From NCBI GenBank assembly GCA_000635015.1, contig JFMR01000047.1, positions 41,367-105,366 of the forward strand: a DNA stretch of 64,000 bases. The letters run 5' to 3'. The DNA comes from Prochlorococcus sp. scB243_498I20. Lineage in GTDB: Bacteria; Cyanobacteriota; Cyanobacteriia; PCC-6307; Cyanobiaceae. This document shows positions 41,850 to 51,677 of the stretch, piece by piece (within the stretch, counting starts at the first letter, position 1; every line of letters begins with the position of its first letter). A model generated the notes under the pieces. It was not told the DNA's origin and did no database searches. It saw only the letters and a program-made list of their open reading frames with translations. The translations under genes and the position numbers were made by a program.

Positions 41850-43622
41850 TTAAACACCTACTTGAACATCCCACAAATCAGCATATATTTTGTTCTGATC
41901 TAATAGTTTTTCATGTTTTCCGCTTTCAACTATTTTACCTTTATCAATAACTACAATATTATCCGCATTTTTTATAGTGCTTAATCTATGAGCTATTACT
42001 ATAGTTGTTCTTTCTTTTGTGATTTTAGATAACGATTTTTGAATTAAAGCCTCTGTTTCATTATCAACTGAAGCTGTAGCTTCATCTAAAATTAATATTG
42101 GAGCATCCTTTAAAACAGCTCTCGCCAATGCAATTCTTTGACGTTGCCCGCCTGAGAGCCTTTGACCCCTTTCTCCCACTATAGTTTTATAACCATCTGG
42201 TAATTGTTCAATAAATTTATGAGCTTCCGCAATCTTTGAAGCCTCAATAATATCTTTAAGACTTGGGTTGATTGAGCCATAGGCAATATTTTCTTGTACA
42301 CTGCCATGAAATAAATAAGTTTCTTGACTTACTAAAGAGATACACTTTCTTAAATCCCTCAAATTTATTTCTTTAATGGAAACCCCATCCAAGGTTATTG
42401 ACCCATTATTACTATCATAAATTCTTAGTAGTAGTTTTATTACTGTACTTTTCCCAGAACCTGTTAAACCAACAATTCCTAATGTTGAGTTATTTTCAAT
42501 CTTGAAATTTATGTTTTTTAAAGTTAAATCTCGTCCAGGATAATTAAAATTTACATTATTAAAAATAATTTCTCCTTTGATATCTTTTGGTTCAATTTTT
42601 ATTTTTCCATCTTTTATTTTTATAGGCGTATCTATGAGATCAATTACTCTATCTATTGAAGCCATAGATCTCTGAAAATCATCTAAAACATGCCCCAAAG
42701 TAGTTAAAGGCCATAATAGTCTTTGTGTAATAAACACTAAAAAACTATAAGTACCTACATCAAGTGTCTTATTCCAAGTTTGGAAACCTCCAATTAATAA
42801 AATTGCTATGAAGGCAAATAAAATTGCAAATCTTATAAGAGGGATAAAAGCAGAAGATAATTTTATTGCAGCCTTATTACTTCTTTGATAATCGAGACTT
42901 TCTTTATTTAATCTATTTAGTTCCCATTTTTCTTTAGTAAAACTTTTTATGGTTAGAATGCCACTTAAATTATTATTAAGCCTTGATGCCAACAGTCCAG
43001 CTTTATTTCTTACATCTCTGTATTTTGGAGCAAGCTTCCTTTGAAATTTAATTGATCCTAAAAATATAATTGGGATAGGAAAGAAAGCAAATAAAGCGAT
43101 TTTTGGAGCTACAAAAATCATAGTGCCCCCAATTATTAAGACAGTTATAAATAACTGAATAATCTGATTAGCCCCTTGGTCTAGAAATCTCTCGAGTTGA
43201 TTTATATCATCATTCAAAATAGATAATAGCCTTCCAGTATTATCATTTTCAAAAAAATCCATATCTAATTCCTGGATATGCTCATAAGCTTTTATTCTTA
43301 ATTTATGTTGCGATAGCTGAGCCAAATTTCGCCATAAAATTGAATATAAATATTCAAAGGAGGATTCACCAGACCAAACTATTCCTGAAGCAAATGCAAG
43401 AAAAATTAATTGTGCTGGAACTTCTTTTATTCCAAAACCAGCAATCCATGAATTCTGTTCCTTAACAACGATATCCACTGCAAGACCAATTATTACAGGC
43501 GGAGCTAAATCTAATATTTTATTAATTATGGAACTAAGAAAAGCAAAAAATAGTAACCTTCTTTCCTCAATCAGATTTAAATAAAGTCTAATTATTGGAT
43601 TTTGATTGTTCTTAGACCTCAT
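41850..43622 (-). CDS. ABC-type exporter, fused permease and ATPase
   Basis: A 590-residue half-transporter. Residues 1-320 hold six transmembrane helices of the type I exporter fold. The ATPase domain has Walker A GIVGLTGSGKSTVIKLLL, the signature LSGGQRQRIALARA and Walker B ILILDEATASVDNETEAL, followed by the switch His in IVIAHRLSTI. It resembles the MsbA/multidrug/lipid exporter group; the substrate is unknown. It works as a homo- or heterodimer, and no partner is in the window. Confidence 0.9.
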   Translation of the reverse strand: MRSKNNQNPIIRLYLNLIEERRLLFFAFLSSIINKILDLAPPVIIGLAVDIVVKEQNSWIAGFGIKEVPAQLIFLAFASGIVWSGESSFEYLYSILWRNLAQLSQHKLRIKAYEHIQELDMDFFENDNTGRLLSILNDDINQLERFLDQGANQIIQLFITVLIIGGTMIFVAPKIALFAFFPIPIIFLGSIKFQRKLAPKYRDVRNKAGLLASRLNNNLSGILTIKSFTKEKWELNRLNKESLDYQRSNKAAIKLSSAFIPLIRFAILFAFIAILLIGGFQTWNKTLDVGTYSFLVFITQRLLWPLTTLGHVLDDFQRSMASIDRVIDLIDTPIKIKDGKIKIEPKDIKGEIIFNNVNFNYPGRDLTLKNINFKIENNSTLGIVGLTGSGKSTVIKLLLRIYDSNNGSITLDGVSIKEINLRDLRKCISLVSQETYLFHGSVQENIAYGSINPSLKDIIEASKIAEAHKFIEQLPDGYKTIVGERGQRLSGGQRQRIALARAVLKDAPILILDEATASVDNETEALIQKSLSKITKERTTIVIAHRLSTIKNADNIVVIDKGKIVESGKHEKLLDQNKIYADLWDVQVGV

Positions 43623-43633
43623 AAAAATAATAA

Positions 43634-43927
43634 TTAAATTTTTCTATTATGATTTAAATTTTCTTTAGTTTCTAATTTACATTTTGTTTTTGCATCTTCA
43701 TGACTTGCAGTTTGCATAAATTCTTCGTAGTAACAATCACAAGTTTCATTCGCAATTTCTTTACTATATACCATTTCTGCTTTCATCATCTCCTCTTTGA
43801 CACTCTGAAGACAAAATAATTTTATGATTGAATTTTGTTTAGTTTGAGCTAAATAATAACTATTAAAGGAGTTAAATATTATTATCAGATTCACAAAAAT
43901 AAAGAAATTATATTTGCTAGTTTTCAT
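43634..43927 (-). CDS. small secreted Cys-containing protein, function unknown
   Basis: A 97-residue protein with an N-terminal hydrophobic stretch (NFFIFVNLIIIFNSFNSYYL), a likely signal peptide or anchor. The mature part has four Cys: FCLQSV, then ETCDCYYEEF, then TKCKLE, and is rich in Glu and Lys. The pattern suggests disulfides in the periplasm or lumen. I know no family for it. It lies 9 bases after the DEAD-box gene and 11 before the ABC exporter, so it may be cotranscribed with both. Confidence 0.6.
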   Translation of the reverse strand: MKTSKYNFFIFVNLIIIFNSFNSYYLAQTKQNSIIKLFCLQSVKEEMMKAEMVYSKEIANETCDCYYEEFMQTASHEDAKTKCKLETKENLNHNRKI

Positions 43928-43936
43928 TTTCTATCA

Positions 43937-45718
43937 CTAGTTTCTGACTTTAATTTTTTTTAATTTATTTTTAGTTTCTTTATGCAGATCTCTGGGTAAA
44001 TCTACCAAACTGTAATCATTAAAAATCTGTATCTTACCTATCGATCTACCATTTATATTAGTTGAATTACAGATTGAGGATATAATATTTGCAACTCTAA
44101 CACCATCAAATTTACCAAAGTTAAATTTGTAGGTTTCGAAAGAATCATTTTGATAATTATTTCTTCTATTTGAATTTCTCATACGATTATTACTATTTCT
44201 ATTTGATCTATTTCGATCAGTATTATTTTGTTTATAAATCCAAGAATCATCTTCATTAACAAAAAATGATTTATTACCTATTACTAAATTAATCGCCGCC
44301 ATTGCAATATTTGAGTCATCCATAGAGTATTTTTCTTTTAAATTATCTAGTACATCAATAATCAAAGCTTTATTTTCTTCATTTTCATCTTTAGCTAAAG
44401 AACTCTCACTAACATTATCTATAAGTTTCTCCATCCTTTTTTCATTTATTATTTTATTATTTGGTATATTAATTTCTTCAATCTTGGTTCTTGTTGAGTT
44501 TTCTAAATTTCTTAGAAAATGTTTTTCTCTTTGATTAACAAACAAAATTGCTTCTCCTGATCTGCCTGCCCTTCCAGTTCTTCCAATTCTATGAGTATAT
44601 GTTTCCTTGTCAAAAGGAAAATCGTAATTAACAACAAGTTTTATCCTCTCAACATCTAATCCTCTAGCTGCGACATCAGTTGCAACAAGGATATTAATAA
44701 ATCCTTTTTTCAATCTATCTACAGTATTTTCTCTTTGATTTTGAGGTATGTCTCCATTAAGTACTGCAACAGTATGACCTGAATTCTCTAAAGCTTCAGC
44801 TATTGAAGTAGTAAGTAGTTTTGTCCTAACAAAAATAATTACTCCCTCGTTATTAAGTTCTAATATTCTTTTTAAAGCATCTAACTTATGATGCCTTTGT
44901 ACATATAGAAATTTTTGCGAAATTAATTGAGTTTCTTTTTTGACACTTTTGATTAATATTTCGGCGGGATCATTTAGATATTTTTTTGCTATATTTCTTA
45001 TCTCATTAGGCATTGTTGCTGAAAATAATACCATCTGCTTATTTTCCGGAAGTTGATCTATTATCCATTCAATATCCTCAAGAAAACCCATATTTAACAT
45101 TTCATCTGCCTCATCTAAAACAAGACAATTTATATCTTTAATTTTAAAAGTCCCCTGCCTTATATGATCCATTATTCGGCCTGGGGTCCCAACTACTACA
45201 TCAACTTTTCTTTTTAATGCAGAAATTTGATTTCGATAGTCGGTACCTCCATATATTGCAACCGTCTTAAAATTACTGGATTCAGAACTATAACTTTTAA
45301 AAGATTCTGCCACTTGAGTTGCTAATTCTCTTGTAGGAGTCATAACTAAAACCTTGGCATTTAATTCTTTATTATCTGAAAGTTTTTCTATTAATGGTAA
45401 TGCGAAAGCTGCCGTCTTTCCTGTTCCTGTTTGTGCTTGGCCTAGCAAATCCCGGCCTAACATTAGTTCCGGAATTGCAGCTTTTTGGATGGGAGTTGGA
45501 TTTTTATATCCTTTATTTTTTAAAGAGTTTAAGATCGATTGATTAAACCCAAAATCAAGAAATCCATTATCATTATCATCTCCTTTCGATACTTCCAATA
45601 GTTGAGATTCAATTTCTTTTTTGTTATCTAAGTTCTTGAACTCAACTGAGGAAGTATCTTCTTTCTGAGACTTTTCCTGCTCACTGCCAAGAGAGTTACT
45701 ATCTTTTTTTAAAGCCAT
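43937..45718 (-). CDS. deaD: DEAD-box ATP-dependent RNA helicase (DeaD/CsdA type)
   Basis: A 593-residue helicase. The Q motif is near 52-72. It has Walker A AQTGTGKT, PTRELA, the VLDEADEML form of the DEAD box, SAT, and the C-terminal motifs VATDVAARGLDVE and HRIGRTGRAG. A linker of Asn/Arg repeats (about 495-520) is followed by a DbpA-type RNA-binding domain (FGKFDGVRVANIIS and FNDYSLVDLP), as in DeaD/CsdA. Such helicases aid ribosome assembly and mRNA unwinding in the cold. An acidic, Ser-rich N-terminal extension is present. A perfect hairpin lies just before the start codon. Confidence 0.93.
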   Translation of the reverse strand: MALKKDSNSLGSEQEKSQKEDTSSVEFKNLDNKKEIESQLLEVSKGDDNDNGFLDFGFNQSILNSLKNKGYKNPTPIQKAAIPELMLGRDLLGQAQTGTGKTAAFALPLIEKLSDNKELNAKVLVMTPTRELATQVAESFKSYSSESSNFKTVAIYGGTDYRNQISALKRKVDVVVGTPGRIMDHIRQGTFKIKDINCLVLDEADEMLNMGFLEDIEWIIDQLPENKQMVLFSATMPNEIRNIAKKYLNDPAEILIKSVKKETQLISQKFLYVQRHHKLDALKRILELNNEGVIIFVRTKLLTTSIAEALENSGHTVAVLNGDIPQNQRENTVDRLKKGFINILVATDVAARGLDVERIKLVVNYDFPFDKETYTHRIGRTGRAGRSGEAILFVNQREKHFLRNLENSTRTKIEEINIPNNKIINEKRMEKLIDNVSESSLAKDENEENKALIIDVLDNLKEKYSMDDSNIAMAAINLVIGNKSFFVNEDDSWIYKQNNTDRNRSNRNSNNRMRNSNRRNNYQNDSFETYKFNFGKFDGVRVANIISSICNSTNINGRSIGKIQIFNDYSLVDLPRDLHKETKNKLKKIKVRN

Positions 45719-45722
45719 TTTA

Positions 45723-45751
45723 AATGCCTAATAATCTTCTGATTAGGCATT
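45723..45751 (-). promoter_or_regulatory. perfect 10-bp hairpin covering the deaD ribosome-binding site
   Basis: AATGCCTAAT at 45723-45732 and ATTAGGCATT at 45742-45751 are exact inverted repeats with a 9-base loop. In the deaD mRNA the 3' arm ends 4 bases before the ATG and contains AGG, the only Shine-Dalgarno-like core (8 bases from the ATG), paired with CCU of the 5' arm. No T-run follows, so it is not a classical terminator. A translational control element is inferred. Confidence 0.6.
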
Positions 45752-45856
45752 CAACAAATATCTAAATTGACTTAAATTGTTGATTAGCCTTACAGAGCCG
45801 AGTTATTAATCTAACATCTTGGGGTTAAGATAATACTAATTTCTCAAAATTAAAAT

Positions 45857-47560
45857 TTAATTTAAATAATATATATTTAAAGATTTTTTCGCTCTTGTAA
45901 CAGCAGTATAAAATAACCTTCTTTCAAAATTATCTCTGCAAAAGATATTTTGATTATCTTTTTTTTCTTTTACAGCATATTGATTTCTTCTATAATCTTG
46001 GGACCACAAAATATTTACTTTTTCAGATTCACTTCCTTGAGATTTATGAATAGTAATGGCTATTGCTGGTACAACATTTTCTAAATTAGAAGGATCAATT
46101 AATTCGACAATTTCTTCGTTTTTATCATTAAATTTTCTAAAAAGATATTTTCTTTTATTTTTTAAACCTATAAGTACTCCGATATCCCCATTAGATAATC
46201 CAAGTTCATTATTATTTTTTGTACACATGATCGGAACCCCCTCATTAAGAGTTTTAAGTTCATACGGTTTTTTTTGACCAAAAACAATTTCATTCAAATA
46301 TTCAACACTCCATATTCCGGAATTTTTTTCGCATAAAATCAAGTGACTTTGTAAATCCAGAAATATCTTATCTACTAAATCTTTTTCATTAAGCAATAAA
46401 TTATTAATACTCTCATCAAATATATATTTTTTTTTACTTAAATTTGAAGTTGAAATATTTAACTGTTTTAGATGACTTGTAATCGAAAATAATAGATCTT
46501 TTGGAATATCTTTTTCTCTACTCTTTGAAATAGTAATTTCTTTTGAATTATTATCTTTTTCTAATTCTTTTATCTTTTGATTAAGTAAAGAAAAATCATT
46601 ATTAAATATTAAACTACTAATTAATGCTATATCTCCAGTATTTCTATAAGTTTTTTCTAAATTTACTACACATGATTTAATTGAACTATTATCGGAATAT
46701 TCAAACAAATAATTCCATATAGAACAGTTATTAACTGGAGACAATTGATTTTTATCTCCAACTAAAATAATTTTACAGTCCTTTGCTAGCAAATTTAAAA
46801 CTGATTCAATCAAATCGATATTAACCATTGACATTTCATCAATAATGAAAATATCAAGCTCTTTTAGTTTAAATTTCAACTTAAGAGATTTATTTTGAGA
46901 ATTTAAAATCCATCTATGTAAAGTTTGAAATTCTATTTGGTCTAGAAATTTGCTAAAGGAAATATTTTTTTTATCATTAAGAGATTCTTTTAAACGAGCT
47001 GTAGCTTTACCAGTTGGAGCGGATAAACCAATATTTAAAAAGTTATCAATTTGAAGGAGTTCGAGTATTAACTTTATTATTAAAGTGGTTTTACCTGTAC
47101 CTGGTCCTCCTTGAAGAAAAACTAAGTTTGAATATTTAAATATATTTTTAATTTGATCAATTTTATTATCATCTTTATAAATTATTGAATTGATTAAATT
47201 ATCGGTATCTATTTTTTTTAGGAATGAATTAATAACTCTTTCTATCTTTTTTGACCATTTTGATAAGGACAATTTTCTATTTACTAATACGAATGGAGAA
47301 TGAATGGAACCAATCAAACCTAAATTATTTAGAACATCTATATGTTTATTTGGCCAGCCATCTTCTAATAATTCAAAGATTATTAAACTATTATCAACAT
47401 CAATAATAGTTTCACCATTTTTTTCAAACTCTAATAAAATTCTTATTACATCTTTTACGAAATTTCCATATTTTTTTTCACTAAATTTGAAAATACCTAA
47501 GATTAAATTAAATATATGATCGTATTGGAACTTTTCAATATCTGTAGTTGTTTTAGTCAT
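45857..47560 (-). CDS. recD: exodeoxyribonuclease V alpha subunit (RecD)
   Basis: A 567-residue SF1B helicase subunit of RecBCD, moving 5' to 3'. Walker A is QGGPGTGKTTLIIKLI, motif II is IFIIDEMSMVNIDLI, and the next motifs are ILVGDKNQLSPVNN and, near the end, AIAITIHKSQGSESEKV and YTAVTRAKKSLNIYY. Somewhat shorter than E. coli RecD. The stop of recB is 1 base before its start, so coupling is likely. Lys/Asn/Ile richness is even stronger than in neighbouring genes. Confidence 0.93.
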   Translation of the reverse strand: MTKTTTDIEKFQYDHIFNLILGIFKFSEKKYGNFVKDVIRILLEFEKNGETIIDVDNSLIIFELLEDGWPNKHIDVLNNLGLIGSIHSPFVLVNRKLSLSKWSKKIERVINSFLKKIDTDNLINSIIYKDDNKIDQIKNIFKYSNLVFLQGGPGTGKTTLIIKLILELLQIDNFLNIGLSAPTGKATARLKESLNDKKNISFSKFLDQIEFQTLHRWILNSQNKSLKLKFKLKELDIFIIDEMSMVNIDLIESVLNLLAKDCKIILVGDKNQLSPVNNCSIWNYLFEYSDNSSIKSCVVNLEKTYRNTGDIALISSLIFNNDFSLLNQKIKELEKDNNSKEITISKSREKDIPKDLLFSITSHLKQLNISTSNLSKKKYIFDESINNLLLNEKDLVDKIFLDLQSHLILCEKNSGIWSVEYLNEIVFGQKKPYELKTLNEGVPIMCTKNNNELGLSNGDIGVLIGLKNKRKYLFRKFNDKNEEIVELIDPSNLENVVPAIAITIHKSQGSESEKVNILWSQDYRRNQYAVKEKKDNQNIFCRDNFERRLFYTAVTRAKKSLNIYYLN

Positions 47561-47561
47561 T

Positions 47562-50500
47562 CTAAAAAAGGTTATCTAAATAATTAATTCTTTTTAAAGG
47601 TGCTTTGCTAATAAAAATACCTGGAGATATATCTTCAGACTTAGATTTTTCAAATAATTCGAAATCTGGCAATCCCTTTAAAAACAAATAAATATATCCT
47701 CCTAGATGTTTATGTGGTTGATAATTTTTAAGTCGCCACTTTAATAATCTATGCAATGCTAATAAATAAAGATGAGATTGCAATGGATAATGATGTTTAA
47801 TCATTTCATTTCTCATGTTTTCATAGTTATAGTTTCTTGGTAAACAATCACTATTATCACTATCAGAAATAAAATTACTTTTCCAATCAATTACCCACCA
47901 TTTACTATCTTCTAATTTATTTCCTACAGGAAAAACACAATCAATACATCCTGAATGAAAGCCTTTATTCATAATTTGCAGATCATTTATTTTATTTGCA
48001 TATTCTTCACCAAATTCATATTCCTGATCTAAAAAAAAGCAATTTGATATATCATTAGAATTAATATTTCTACCTTCATAAGATAGGGTTAAATCATATT
48101 TGAGTTCCTTAATTAAGTATTCATTTGGAATATCAACTAGTTTCTTATTTTGTAATTCTCTTCCTAAAGATATATTTATGATTCTTAAAATCGCATCTTT
48201 TACTTTAAAAGCCAAAGAAGTATCGATTTGATGAAAGTTCAATTCCTCAATAATTAAATCAATTAATTCTTTATTATTATCGTTTCTAAATTCAAATCTT
48301 TCTATTATTTTGTGCAGGCAAGTCCCAGCAATAGTTCCTTTTGGAAATTCACTTAAGGGATTTGGATAAGAAAAATAATTAGGATAATTCTTTGAATTCT
48401 TAAAATTAGATTCTTTGATAATTGATATATTATCTTCATAATCCTTATATTGATTAATTACTGCATCAATATTTTTATCTTTACGTATCCAAGAAGAATA
48501 ACTTGAATAAGAAATAAATTGATCAGAATTAAATACATTAGATATTTTTTTATTAACATTATTAATTTTCCAAAGATTATTATTCAATCGGTTGGTTTGG
48601 AACTTAGAAAAAATTTCTTTTACTTTCTCTTTTTCTATCCTGACTTCAAAAGTAGACTTATAAATATTGATATTTTCCAAATTATTAAGTAAATCATTAT
48701 TTAAAATATTATTTGTATCATCTAAATCATTAAAAACAACAAGTTTATATTTGCTCCTTGTAAGTGCTACATAAATTAACCTCTCACTCTCTTTAAATGA
48801 ATCTTCTTCTTCTATTAATTTAAATTTTTCAACCTTCGGGTAATTATTTGAAATATTAACATATATATTTCTATCAATATTTGATTTCCAAAGAGGTCCT
48901 TTAATTTTTTTTGACTTATTTGAAATAATTGAGAGATATGGACATAGGACTATTTCAAATTCAAGGCCCTTACTACTATGAATGGTAGAAAGATTTATTC
49001 CATTTTGAAGATTATAGTCTTTCGTCAAAAAATCTACTCCAGTAGAAATTCTTAAAATATGATCTAACTGATTTTTATACCAGTTGAAGACTATATTGAG
49101 ATCAAAATCATTATTTATTAATTCTATTTCAATAATTTCTGAAAGTTGAAATAAATTTGAATTTAAATCTGAACCTTGAATAATCGAGGATGACTTGTAA
49201 TTTATAAGTAGTTCATTAACAATGTTTAAAAAACCTTTTTCTCCTAGTTCTTGGGACCAAGTAATGCATTTATTAATTAAAATTTCTAAATTATTACTAA
49301 TTCCATGATCAAGTAAATCTTCTAATTTCATTTCTATAAACTTTGAAGTAGCCAGCAAAGTTATATTTTTTAAAGACCTCGGATTTAATAAACATTCAAT
49401 GAATAAGAATAGTAGAGAACTTGCTTCTGTATCAAAAATATTTTGTTTATTTTGAATAATGCATGGGAGGTTAAACTGATTTAATTTTTTTTTAAAATCT
49501 AAGCATTGCGAATTATTTAATGTAAGAATAGCAATTTTATTAATATCAATTTCTTTATTTTTTAAAATAAAGTTAACTATGTAATTAGTTGCAAGATCCT
49601 CTATATCATTCTCTTTTTTTGAAAATTCTACAATTTCAAATACATCCTTAAATTTAAATTCAGGATTAATATTTTCATTAATTCTTGAGGTTAATTTACT
49701 ATAGTTTAATTTTGATTGTTCAAGTCCATTCTTATAAAGTTTATTAAGAACATCGATTAACTTTTTTGAGGATCTATAGTTATCTGTAAGACTAAAAACT
49801 TCTATTGCATTAGATCTTGCATCTAAGTAGGTTTCAATATCTCCACCTCTAAATTTGTAAATCGCTTGTTTTGGATCACCTACGCAAAGTAAAAAATGAT
49901 TTTTTGTATTAAAGAACTTTTTTATTAAATTCCACTGAGTAATATCTGTATCTTGGAACTCATCAACTAAGACACATTTAAATCTTTTTTGAATTTCAGA
50001 TAGAGTATTACTATTACTAGTTTCCGAATCTAGAAATGTATTTTCTACAGTCTTTATAAGATCATTGAAGTTGAAAATAGAAAAACTTTTCTTTAATTCA
50101 CTTAATTTTATATAAGCTAATTGGGTAAATATTCTTACAAATTCAGTAAAGAAACCTTCTTTTATTTTATAAATTTTATCTTGTAATAAATTAAATTTAG
50201 TAAAATCTATTTTTAGATTATATTTATTAATTTCTTTAGATATATTTTCAATGTAAAAATATTTTGATAAAAGATCATGCTTAGAAATATCATATATAAA
50301 ATCAATATCATTTTTAGAATTAAGCCTTTTGTTAATCTCTTCAATCCAACAATTTATTTGATTAAACTTATCATTTCTTGGTTTTGAAGCATATATTTGA
50401 CTTTTTCCACCTCTCTCCTTAATTAATTTTCCCAATTCTATGAGTTGTAAAAATAATTCCTTACCTTTCTTATTCCATTCATAACAAAACTCTTTCCAAT

Positions 50501-51188
50501 TTAAATAAAAAAATTCATTAAAATAATTATTCAAATCAATATTCTTATATTTATTATTTATTTGAAATTTACAGATATTTTCTTGATCTATATTTTTTAA
50601 AATTTCTACAAAAAATGACTTATTGATCCTACTTCCAAATCTAGAACTTATTTTTTTTTGGTTGACTGCTGAAATAAGCTCATGATTAAGATTCAGAAAA
50701 TCATCAATCCACAAATTATCTATTATATCTTTATAAAAATTATCTATATTATTCTCAATATATAGATCTTGAGTTACACCTATTTCAATACTATATTCAT
50801 CAATAATATTATTACAAAAAGCATGGAAAGTAGTTACTTTTAACTTATAGAATTGATTTATAAAATTATCAATTTCGGAAATTATTTTTTCCTTAGATTG
50901 ATCTTTATCCTTAAAATTCAGATACCAATCCTTAAGAGTATTATCTATCTTACTATCATTATGACTTTGCAAATATAATTTTAAATTATGAAATCTCGAG
51001 AGTATTTTATCTCTTAATTCAGAACAAGTATTTTTTGTAAAACTTAGTAAGAGTATCTCATCTGGTTTAACTTTTTTCTCCAAAACATTTCTTAAAACTA
51101 TGTGAGCCAAAGTAAAACTTTTACCAGTTCCTGCACTTGCTTCTACTAATTTAAACTTATTATCTAATTTAATTTGATTAATATCCAT
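47562..51188 (-). CDS. recB: exodeoxyribonuclease V beta subunit (RecB)
   Basis: A 1208-residue helicase-nuclease. The UvrD-like helicase has Walker A VEASAGTGKSFTLAHIVLR, Walker B LVDEFQDTDITQW, GDPKQAIYKFRGGD, and the late STIHSSKGLEFEIV and YVALTRSKYKLV motifs. The C-terminal nuclease domain has the metal-binding Asp and Lys in CIDCVFPVG and WWVIDWKSN. It processes double-strand ends and loads RecA. It forms an operon recC-(methyltransferase-like)-recB-recD with gaps of 3, 12 and 1 bases. Confidence 0.95.
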   Translation of the reverse strand: MDINQIKLDNKFKLVEASAGTGKSFTLAHIVLRNVLEKKVKPDEILLLSFTKNTCSELRDKILSRFHNLKLYLQSHNDSKIDNTLKDWYLNFKDKDQSKEKIISEIDNFINQFYKLKVTTFHAFCNNIIDEYSIEIGVTQDLYIENNIDNFYKDIIDNLWIDDFLNLNHELISAVNQKKISSRFGSRINKSFFVEILKNIDQENICKFQINNKYKNIDLNNYFNEFFYLNWKEFCYEWNKKGKELFLQLIELGKLIKERGGKSQIYASKPRNDKFNQINCWIEEINKRLNSKNDIDFIYDISKHDLLSKYFYIENISKEINKYNLKIDFTKFNLLQDKIYKIKEGFFTEFVRIFTQLAYIKLSELKKSFSIFNFNDLIKTVENTFLDSETSNSNTLSEIQKRFKCVLVDEFQDTDITQWNLIKKFFNTKNHFLLCVGDPKQAIYKFRGGDIETYLDARSNAIEVFSLTDNYRSSKKLIDVLNKLYKNGLEQSKLNYSKLTSRINENINPEFKFKDVFEIVEFSKKENDIEDLATNYIVNFILKNKEIDINKIAILTLNNSQCLDFKKKLNQFNLPCIIQNKQNIFDTEASSLLFLFIECLLNPRSLKNITLLATSKFIEMKLEDLLDHGISNNLEILINKCITWSQELGEKGFLNIVNELLINYKSSSIIQGSDLNSNLFQLSEIIEIELINNDFDLNIVFNWYKNQLDHILRISTGVDFLTKDYNLQNGINLSTIHSSKGLEFEIVLCPYLSIISNKSKKIKGPLWKSNIDRNIYVNISNNYPKVEKFKLIEEEDSFKESERLIYVALTRSKYKLVVFNDLDDTNNILNNDLLNNLENINIYKSTFEVRIEKEKVKEIFSKFQTNRLNNNLWKINNVNKKISNVFNSDQFISYSSYSSWIRKDKNIDAVINQYKDYEDNISIIKESNFKNSKNYPNYFSYPNPLSEFPKGTIAGTCLHKIIERFEFRNDNNKELIDLIIEELNFHQIDTSLAFKVKDAILRIINISLGRELQNKKLVDIPNEYLIKELKYDLTLSYEGRNINSNDISNCFFLDQEYEFGEEYANKINDLQIMNKGFHSGCIDCVFPVGNKLEDSKWWVIDWKSNFISDSDNSDCLPRNYNYENMRNEMIKHHYPLQSHLYLLALHRLLKWRLKNYQPHKHLGGYIYLFLKGLPDFELFEKSKSEDISPGIFISKAPLKRINYLDNLF

Positions 51189-51200
51189 TTTTTTATTAAA

Positions 51201-51674
51201 TTAAACTTTGACTTGATTCTTATAAAGTAAGTAATTCTTAAATTTATTAATTAAATATTTCTCTTCCAAAGCAATCTTAAATTTAATTATTAAAGCTAAA
51301 ATTATTGTCAAAAATAAATAATAAATAGATAATTTTGTTATAAAAACTCCAATAGAAATAAATATTAAAGAATAGTACATAGGATGACGAGTAAATCGAT
51401 AAATACCTGTAGTAACTAGATTGCTATTGTTTATAGGTCTTGGGAAAGGGGATAAATTTCTACCTAAGTCTTTAATTGAAACTAACATTATTATGAAAGC
51501 AATTATGATAATTAAAATACCCAGGAAATAAGAAAAAGGACTTGCTTGAATTATTTGTTTTTGTGGAAGAAATTGCCATTGAAAAAAATGAAGACCAATA
51601 ATAAAAAACTGTAAAAAAACAAGCATTAGATCATAAGCAGCTTTAAAAAAATTTTTTAACTGAAATTTAGACAT
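51201..51674 (-). CDS. isoprenylcysteine carboxyl methyltransferase-like membrane protein
   Basis: A 157-residue membrane protein with about four helices. The C-terminal half has the ICMT/PEMT-type signature RNLSPFPRPINNSNLVTTGI followed by YRFTRHPMYYSLIFISIG, where the RHPxY motif takes part in SAM binding. Its substrate is unknown. It lies inside the recBCD operon, 3 bases after recC and 12 before recB, which is odd for a membrane enzyme. The insertion does not look recent, because base composition matches the neighbours. Confidence 0.82.
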   Translation of the reverse strand: MSKFQLKNFFKAAYDLMLVFLQFFIIGLHFFQWQFLPQKQIIQASPFSYFLGILIIIIAFIIMLVSIKDLGRNLSPFPRPINNSNLVTTGIYRFTRHPMYYSLIFISIGVFITKLSIYYLFLTIILALIIKFKIALEEKYLINKFKNYLLYKNQVKV

Positions 51675-51677
51675 TAT

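Noticed and set aside
45833..45857. ATCTT-AAGAT hairpin after recD as a terminator
   Set aside because: Only 5 weak pairs exist, and no T-run follows on the recD strand.
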